Below the pieces are notes generated by a model, which made no database searches, was not told where the DNA came from, and was given only the letters and a program-made list of their open reading frames with translations. This document shows, one piece after another, positions 55,791-64,000 of a stretch of 64,000 nt of DNA (the stretch's first letter is position 1; each line of letters begins with the position of its first letter). The translations under genes and the position numbers were made by a program. This DNA is from Siphonodentalium dalli (lineage: Eukaryota; Mollusca; Scaphopoda; Gadilida; Siphonodentaliidae). The stretch is from contig CP136068.1 of assembly GCA_032622095.1 (NCBI GenBank), forward strand, positions 12,381,729-12,445,728, given 5' to 3'.

Positions 55791-58200
55791 GAAAAATGTC
55801 CTATTTTGGACAAGTTTATGTGACCTAGTTTGTGATTTTTAGATGTAATAGTGGTGGCACAAGAAGATTCCGCAAGGATAGCCACGTGTCTGCTACGGTT
55901 ATGCCTACGCGGGCGATTTAGCAACGAAAAGTGCGATTTGGAGCTCCATGCACGACTTCAACCCAATTTTCGAAAAATTGAAAAGGCCTATAAGGTCTCG
56001 TCCCTGCCAATAGATGTCTACTGGGTGGCACCGCACGAAAATACAAGGATTCCCGAGTGGCCGCCATGGTTCTGTCTACGCAGCTGATTTAGTAACAAAA
56101 AGTTAAAAAAATTAACTCCATGCACGACTTCAGCCCAATTTTCAAAAAATTGGAAGAGGCTATATATGGCCGCGTCCCTGTCATAAAGATGCCCGCTGGG
56201 TGGCACCGCACGAAAATGAAAGAATTCCCGGGTAGCCGCCATGGTTCTGGCTACGCAGCCGATTTAGTAACAAAACGTGCTATGTTTAACTACATGCACG
56301 ACTTTGAACAGCCCAATTTTCGAAAAATTGGAAGGGGCTAGATGGCCGCGTCCCTGTCCAATAGATGCCCGCTGGGTGGCACCGCACGAAAATGCAAGGA
56401 TTCCAGGGTGGCCGCCATGGTTCTGGCTACGCAGCCGATTTAGTAACGAAAAGTGCTATTTTGACACCCCATGCACGCCTTCAGCCCGATTTTCGAAAAT
56501 TTGGAAGGGGCTGCATGGTCGCGTCCCTTTTCTATAGATGCCCGCTGGGTGGCACCGCACAAAAATACAAGGATTCCGGGGTGGCCACCATGACTCTGGC
56601 TACGCAGCCGATTTAGTAACGAAAGGTGCTATTTTGACACCCCATGCACGCCTTCAGCTCAATTTTCGAAAATTTGGAAGGGGCTGCATGGTCGCGTCCC
56701 TTTCATATAGACCCCCGCTGTGTGGCACCGCACGAAAATACAAGGATTCCCGGGTGGTCACCATGACTCTGGCTACGCAGTCGATTTAGTAACGAAATGT
56801 GCTATTTTGACACCCCATGCACGACTTCAGCCCGATTTTCGAAAATTTGGAAGGGGCTGCATGGTCGCGTCCCTATCCTATAGATGCCCGCTGGGTGGCA
56901 CCGCACGAAAATACAAGGATTCCCGGGTGGCCACCATGACTCTGGCTACGCAGCCGATTTAGTAACGAAAGGTGCTATTTTGACACCCCATGCACGCCTT
57001 CAGCCCGATTTTCGAAAATTTGGAAGGGGCTGCATGGTCGCGTCTCTTTTCTATAGATCCCCGCTGGGTGGCACCGCACGAAAATACAAGGATTCCCGGG
57101 TGGTCACCATGACTCTGGCTACGCAGCCGATTTAGTAACGAAAAGTGCTATTTTGACACCCCATGCACTACTTCAGCCCAATTTTCGAAAATTTGGAAGG
57201 GGCTGCATGGTCGCGTCCCTTTAATATAGATCCCCGCTGTGTGGCACCGCACGAAAATACAAGGATTCCCGGGTGGTCACCATGACTCTGGCTACGCAGC
57301 CGATTTAGTAACGAAAAGTGCTATTTTGACACCCCATGCACGACTTCAGCCCGATTTTCGAAAATTTGGAAGGGGCTGCATGGTCGCGTCCCTTTCCTAT
57401 AGATCCCCGCTGTGTGGCACCGCACGAAAATACAAGGATTCCCGGGTGGCCACCATGACTCTGGCTACGCAGCCGATTTAGTAACGAAAGGTGCTATTTT
57501 GACACCCCATGCACGCCTTCAGCTCAATTTTCGAAAATTTGGAAGGGGCTGCATGGTCGCGTCCCTTTCATATAGACCCCCGCTGTGTGGCACCGCACGA
57601 AAATACAAGGATTCCCGGGTGGTCACCATGACTCTGGCTACGCAGTCGATTTAGTAACGAAATGTGCTATTTTGACACCCCATGCACGACTTCAGCCCGA
57701 TTTTCGAAAATTTGGAAGGGGCTGCATGGTCGCGTCCCTATCCTATAGATGCCCGCTGGGTGGCACCGCACGAAAATACAAGGATTCCCGGGTGGCCACC
57801 ATGACTCTGGCTACGCAGCCGATTTAGTAACGAAAGGTGCTATTTTGACACCCCATGCACGCCTTCAGCTCAATTTTCGAAAATTTGGAAGGGGCTGCAT
57901 GGTCGCGTCTCTTTTCTATAGATCCCCGCTGGGTGGCACCGCACGAAAATACAAGGATTCCCGGGTGGTCACATTGACTCTGGCTACGCAGCCGATTTAG
58001 TAACGAAAAGTGCTATTTTGACACCCCATGCACGACTTCAGCCCAATTTTCGAAAATTTGGAAGGGGCTGCATGGTCGCGTCCCTTTCCTATAGATGCCC
58101 GCTGGGTGGCACCGCACGAAAATACAAGGATTCCCGGGTGGCCACCATGACTCTGGCTACGCAGCCGATTTAGTAAACGAAAAGTGCAATTTTAGGAGAA
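55791..58200 (+). repeat. 173-bp satellite, sub-family B, about fourteen units
   Basis: Units contain TTTAGTAACGAAAAGTGCTA, CCCCATGCACGACTTCAGCC, GGTGGCACCGCACGAAAATA and ATGACTCTGGCTACGCAG. The first three or four are diverged, later ones nearly identical. The 80-83 codon frames starting at 56365 and repeating every 173 bp are by-products, each crossing into the next unit. Confidence 0.95.
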
Positions 58201-58276
58201 TAGGGAACTGGGAACTGGGAACGGAATTCATGGAGCTCGTGTCACAACATATCCTGGCGCAAATACGCACATAATC
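56547..58276 (+). repeat. five-unit (865-bp) higher-order repeat
   Basis: Unit-specific variants recur exactly 865 bp apart: CCTTCAGCTCAATTTTCG at 56651 and 57516; CATATAGACCCCCGCTGTG and CGCAGTCGATTTAGTAACG at matching offsets; and TCCCTATCCTATAG likewise. 865 equals five 173-bp units. The second copy is completed or truncated at the array end near 58200, so the stated end is nominal. Confidence 0.8.
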
Positions 58277-59494
58277 GGCCCATAATGTGAAATAAGTACA
58301 TAATATGATTATTTAATTGTGAAATAAGCAGATAATAGATCATATCGTTATCTGGTTCTATGGCGCGGGCCACATTGAAAACACATGTTAAAGAGCTTAC
58401 ACTTGAAAGTCTTAAGTTGGCTTATTTGTGTCATTTTCCGCACACAATCTGTTTACAATCGACTCATTGTCAGTCGATAATGTGACTATGCTCTCATTTT
58501 TAGCACATTATCGACTCAAAATGAGGCGATTCTAAGCAGATTATCTACCTAAAATAAAATTTATTATAAGCAGATAATGTGCCCGTTTTTTTTTTGGGAA
58601 CAGGCTGTTTAAAACAGTACAATATGGGACTATTTACATACGAAATAAGCCCATATTGGCATTATTTAATCTAACCTTTTTCCATCAACACGACTTACCA
58701 AAGCTACGCTCTTTGTACGGTGTTCTCACTGTGGCTCGCGCCAATCAACGGAATAAGGGTTTAAGCTTAATATGTGCTTATTTCAGAATCAGATTATGGG
58801 CTTATTTTCTCAAGAACAGGCTGAAAAATAACACGAATAAACCAGCACAAGACTTTCCATGTACATTTCATCCTCGTGAAAATAAGCACATAACGGTTTT
58901 ATTTTAATGTGCGATATAAGCTCATATTGGCGTTATTTATTATAAGCTTTATATATGGACCTAAAACGCGGTTTTTTAAAACAGTCCAATATGGGACTAT
59001 TTTCGTACGAAATAAACCCATATTATTATTATTAATCTAGCATTTTTCATCGACATGACCAATATCAGATGCACACTCTTTATTTTTTATATATGCGACC
59101 CTCGCGATTCAATGACGTAATGGCTATAAGCTCACTGTGGGCTTATTTCTGAATCAAATAAGTCTATTGAATCATATGTTTTATTTATTTCCACGTTGAA
59201 CCTATTTTTGTGAGGATATGTTACGATCAAAAACGGTAGATTTAATAATACCAATATGGGCTTTTTGCGTCCGGAGATAGTCCCATATTCGACTGTTTTA
59301 AAAACTGAATTTTAAGTCCATATAGAGCGTATATTGTGATTAAATAATACCAATAGGGACTTATTTCGCTCATTAAAATAAGACCGTTGCGTGCTTATTT
59401 GTATGGAAATCATGGTCCCATATTGGACGTTTATCTCCACACAGAGCCTATATTGATATGAGCTTATTTCGCTCATCAAGTGCAATTTAATAAT
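58201..59494. repeat. 'AATAAGC' palindromic repeat domain, part 3
   Basis: Starts after GGGAACTGGGAACTGGGAACGG with CACAACATATCCTGGCGC and continues with the same phrases as parts 1 and 2, to the satellite border at about 59495. Confidence 0.7.
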
Positions 59495-62400
59495 ACCAAT
59501 TAGACCATGAACAAACAAATATTCACCTCCCCACTGAGACCAAAATCCCTTTCATGTGGCCAAATTGTTTTGTTCAGTGCCTGCCTATATTCTAAAGTCA
59601 AATGTGGAATCATTTTCAGAATGAGTAGAGTCTGAGACTGACCCCAAAATATTATTTCATAAGCACAGGTGTTGCATGGTCCATTCGATTTATCATGGGT
59701 GCTGCAGTTGTTGGGCCAGCTCCGTGCCCTTCAATCCCAACCAGGAGCTCAAACTTCAGTAAATATTTTATGCAGATGCAGATCTATCCATTAACAAATT
59801 AATGGGTACTGGGCCCAATTCAAGTTAAAAAATACCCAATCGACTTAAACACAAATATTCACCTCACCTGAGCCCAAAATCCCTTCAACGTGCCCAAACA
59901 TTAAATGGGTTACTGGGCCCAATTCAAGTTAAAATTATCCATTTGACTATTAAACACAAATATTCACCTCCCCCTCAGCCCAAAATCCCTTCCAGGTGCC
60001 CAAATAATTTTTTTTTCGGTGTCTGAGATAACACTGACCCCAAAATATTATTTTATAGGTACCAGTGCCATATGTTTTATCATGGGTGGTATGGGTGTTG
60101 GGCTGATTCCTAAGCCTAAAATACCAATATGGCTATTAAAAACACAAATATTCCTCTCCCCTCGCCCAAATTCCCTTCCAGGTAACAAAATCTTTTCTGT
60201 TGATCGCCTGCCTATACTCTAAAGTCATATGTGGAATCATGTTTAATAAATGAGTGTTGTCTGATTAAACACTGACCCCAAAATATGATTCTATGGGCAC
60301 AGATGCTGTATGGTTTACCATGGGTGCTGTGGGTGTTGGGCTGGCTCCATACTCTTAAATCCAATACGGGAAATCATTTACATAGGTGCTTACCTATTCA
60401 ATAACACTAAAAGCCCTGGATGTAGATATCAATAATGTCACAATATAAGTTAAATATACCAACTTGACTATTAAAATTCCTAATATTCCACTCCCCTTGA
60501 CCAGAGCCCAAAATAACTTCCAGGTGCCAAAATATATCATTTTCAGAATGGGCATAGTCTGAGACCCAGAAAAATGATTTTATAGGCACGGGTGCTGTAT
60601 GGTTTCATCATGGGTGCCGTGGGTGTTGGGCTGTCACCACACCCTTAAAACCCACTGAGGAGCTCAAACTTTTGCACATCTTCTTAAACAGATGAATATG
60701 TGACCCATTATAGATATCAACTTAACTATTAAAAAACCCAAATATTCCCCTCCCCCTGACCAGAGCCCAAAATACCATTCAGGTGCCCAAAGAATTGTTT
60801 CACCATTGCCTACATATATTCTGAAGTAAACTGGATTAATTTTCAGAATAGGTATAGTCTGAGAGAACACTGACCCAGAAATATGTTTTCATAGCCGCTG
60901 TATGGTTTCATCATGGGTGCCGTGGGTGTTGGGCTGTCACCATCTCCTAAAAACCCACTGAGGAGCCCAAACTTTTGCACATATTCTTATACAGATGAAA
61001 CACTAAAAGTACAGGAAGTAGAAATCTATAATGGGTCACAATTCACGTTAAATATACCAATTTAACTTTTTAAAAACCCAAATATTCCCCTCCCCCTGAC
61101 CAAAGCCCAAAATCCCATTCAGATGCCCAAATAATTTTTTTCTCATTGCCTATATATATTCAAAAAGTCAACTGTAGAGTAATTTTCAGAATGGGTATAG
61201 TCTGAGAGATCACCGATTCAGAAATATGTTTTCATAGGCACGGGTGCTGTATGGTTTTTCCATGGGAGCTGTGTGTGTTGGGCTGTCTCCATAACTTTAA
61301 AACCCACCGTGGAGCCCAAACTTTGTGCAAACCATTTGTATAGATGCATAGTTGCATACCTATCCAAAAACTATAAAAGTGCTGGAAATAGATACCTATA
61401 ATGGGTCATATGACCCAATTCAAGTTAAATATAACAATTTAACTTGAATTGTCATGGGTGCTGTGGGTGTTGGGCTGTCTCCATACCCTTAAAACCCACT
61501 AAGGAGCCCAAACTTTTGCAAATCTTCTTATACTGATGCAGATATTTCCAAAAACACTAGGAGACCTAGAAGTATATACCTATAATGGGTCACAGGACCC
61601 AATTCCAGTTAAATATACCTATTTAACCATTAAAAAACCCAAATATTCCCCCCTGACGAGAGCCCAACATGCCATTCAGGTGCCCAAATAATCTTTTCCC
61701 ATTGCCTCTATATATTCTAAAGTGAAATGTGGAATCATTTTCACAATGGGTATAGTCTGAGAGATGGCTGACTCAGAAATATGTTTTCATAGGCACGGGT
61801 GCTGTATGGTTTTATCATGGGTGCTGTGGGTGTTGGGCTGTTTCCATACCCTTAAAACCAATAGAGGAGCCCAAACTTTGTGCAAACCATTTGCATAGAT
61901 GCATAGCTATCCACAAACAACAAAAGTGTTGGAAGTAGATACATATAATGGGTCATATGGCCCAATTCAAGTTAAATATACCAATTTAACTTGAATTGTC
62001 ATGGGTGCTGTGGGTTTTGGGCTGTCTCCATACCCTTAAAACCCACTAAGGAGCCCAAACTTTTGCAAATCTTCTTATACTGATGCAGATATTTCCAAAA
62101 ACACTAGGAGACCTAGAAGTGTATATACCTTTACAGGACTCAATTCCAGTTAAATATACCAATTTAATCATTAAAAAAACCAAATATCCCCCCTGAATAG
62201 AGCCCAAAATCCCATTCAGGTGCCCAAATATTTTTTTCCCATTGCCTCTATATATTCTAGAGTGAAATGTGGAATCATTTACAGAATGGGTATAGTCTGA
62301 GAGATGGCTGACTCAGAAATATGTTTTCATAGGCACGGGTGCTGTATGGTTTTATCATGGGTGCTGTGGGTGTTGGGCTGTCTCAATACCCTTAAAACCC

Positions 62401-64000
62401 ACTGAGGAGCCCAAACTTTGTGCAAACCATTTGCATAGATGCATACCTATCCACAAACAACAAAAGTGTTGGAAGTAGATACATATAATGGGTCATATGG
62501 CCCAATTCAAGTTAAATATACCAATTTAACTTGAATTGTCATGGGTGCTGTGGGTGTTGGGCTGTCTCCATACCCTTAAAACCCACTAAGGAGCCCAAAC
62601 TTTTGCAAATCTTCTTATACTGATGCAGATATTTCCAAAAACACTAGGAGACCTAGAAGTATATACCTTTACAGGACCCAATTCCAGTTAAATATACCAA
62701 TTTAACCATTAAAAAAACCAAATATCCCCCCTGAATAGAGCCCAAAATCCCATTCAGGTGCCCAAATATTTTTTCCCCATTGCCTCTATATATTCTAGAG
62801 TGAAATGTGGAATCATTTACAGAATGGGTATAGTCTGAGAGATGGCTGACTCAGAAATATGTTTTCATAGGCACGGGTGCTGTATGGTTTTATCATGGGT
62901 GCTGTGGGTGTTGGGCTGTCTCAATACCCTTGAAACCCACTAAGGAGCCCAAACTTTGTGCAAACCATTTGCATAGATGCATACCTATCCACAAACAACA
63001 AAAGTGTTGGAAGTAGATACATATAATGGGTCATATGGCCCAATTCAAGTTAAATATACCAATTTAACTTGAATTGTCATGGGTGCTGTGGGTGTTGGGC
63101 TGTCTCCATACCCTTCAAACCCACTAAGGAGCCCAAACTTTTGCAAATCTTATACTGATGCAGATATTTCCAAAAACACTAGGAGACCTAGAAGTGTATA
63201 TACCTTTACAGGACCCAATTCAAGTTAAATATACCAATTTAATCATTAAAAAAACCAAATATCCCCCCTGAATAGAGCCCAAAATCCCATTCAGGTGCCC
63301 AAATATTTTTTTCCCATTGCCTCTATATATTCTAGAGTGAAATGTGGAATCATTTACAGAATGGGTATAGTCTGAGAGATGGCTGACTCAGAAATATGTT
63401 TTCATAGGCACGGGTGCTGTATGGTTTTATCATGGGTGCTGTGGGTGTTGGGCTGTCTCAATACCCTTAAAACCCACCGAGGAGCCCAAACTTTGTGCAA
63501 ACCATTTGCATAGATCCATACCTATCCACAAACAACAAAAGTGTTGGAAGTAGATACATATAATGGGTCATATGGCCCAATTCAAGTTAAATATACCAAT
63601 TTAACTTGAATTGTCATGGGTGCTGTGGGTGTTGGGCTGTCTCCATACCCTTAAAACCCACTAAGGAGCCCAAACTTTTGCAAATCTGCTTATACTGATG
63701 CAGATATTTCCAAAAACACTAGGAGACCTAGAAGTATATACCTTTACAGGACCCAATTCCAGTTAAATATACCAATTTAACCATTAAAAAAACCAAATAT
63801 CCCCCCTGAATAGAGCCCAAAATCCCATTCAGGTGCCCAAATAATTTTTCCCCATTGCCTCTATATATTCTAGAGTGAAATGTGGAATCATTTACAGAAT
63901 GGGTATAGTCTGAGAGATGGCTGATTCAGAAATATGTTTTCATAGGCACGGGTGCTGTATGGTTTTATCATGGGTGCTGTGGGTGTTGGGCTGTCTCAAT
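59495..64000 (-). repeat. 365/538-bp satellite in opposite orientation, running off the window
   Basis: Complement of the 28.5-39.4 kb array: GAATGGGTATAGTCTGAGAG, GGGTGCTGTGGGTGTTGGGC and CCAATTCAAGTTAAA recur. Edge units (59.5-61 kb) are diverged. From about 61.4 kb the composite 538-540-bp unit with the TTCAAGTTAAA hairpin is present and becomes more regular toward the window end. Confidence 0.95.

Noticed and set aside
56277-58000. Repeated 80-83-codon frames
   Set aside because: By-products of the 173-bp satellite; each crosses into the next unit and ends at the same repeat position.

Overview
This window looks like repeat-dominated, AT-rich nuclear DNA of an invertebrate. I infer a mollusc, perhaps a bivalve. 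The reasons are intron-style splice acceptors, non-LTR retrotransposon fragments, many MITE-like hairpin elements, minisatellites, satellites with higher-order structure, and repeat styles common in molluscan genomes. No operon, bacterial gene, tRNA or rRNA gene was recognised. Almost every long open frame is a by-product of tandem repeats.

Layout. (1) 1-9.6 kb is a MITE field. Two families flanked by TTAA (piggyBac-like, here A and B) share a palindromic module. There is also a TA-flanked hairpin family (C), a 1-kb element with 38-bp inverted ends, and one possible host terminal exon (2058-2267) running into a 29-bp minisatellite built from its own sequence. (2) 9.7-19.7 kb holds fold-back repeats, a TA-flanked element (10.43-11.09 kb), a 2.1-kb element made of 164-bp repeats, a 45-bp minisatellite, a degenerate GTTGAA repeat, a self-complementary GATATC satellite and a 33-bp minisatellite. 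(3) 20.5-23.7 kb and 26.5-28.5 kb are two related DNA transposons. Both start GGGACACACTA, have long structured inverted ends and perfect 8-bp target duplications, and carry pieces of a gene for a Ulp1/SENP-like cysteine protease; the smaller one also carries a PHD finger. The smaller one has, in addition, two tandem structured-RNA-like units and a consensus histone-mRNA 3' stem-loop. A 5'-truncated LINE lies between them. (4) 26.2-39.4 kb is a satellite of about 365-bp monomers. Its core is a 538-bp composite unit with a three-unit (about 1614-bp) higher-order repeat. The same satellite returns in opposite orientation at 59.5-64 kb and runs off the window. (5) 39.4-59.5 kb is the domain between the two satellites. 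It contains a palindromic 'AATAAGC' repeat family, a 1.3-kb GC-rich palindrome of 142-bp units, a LINE (minus strand) split by a 2.7-kb element with 4-bp target duplications and arrays of the palindrome CCTGATATATCAGG, and a 173-bp satellite with an 865-bp five-unit higher-order repeat.

The order of several insertions can be read directly: satellite then GGGACACAC element; AATAAGC repeat then LINE then 2.7-kb element. The most unusual content is the transposon pair with the protease/PHD gene, the histone-type 3' end and the paired RNA-like units. No intact transposase is visible anywhere, so all DNA elements here look non-autonomous. Family names for DNA elements rest on target-site length and end sequence only.
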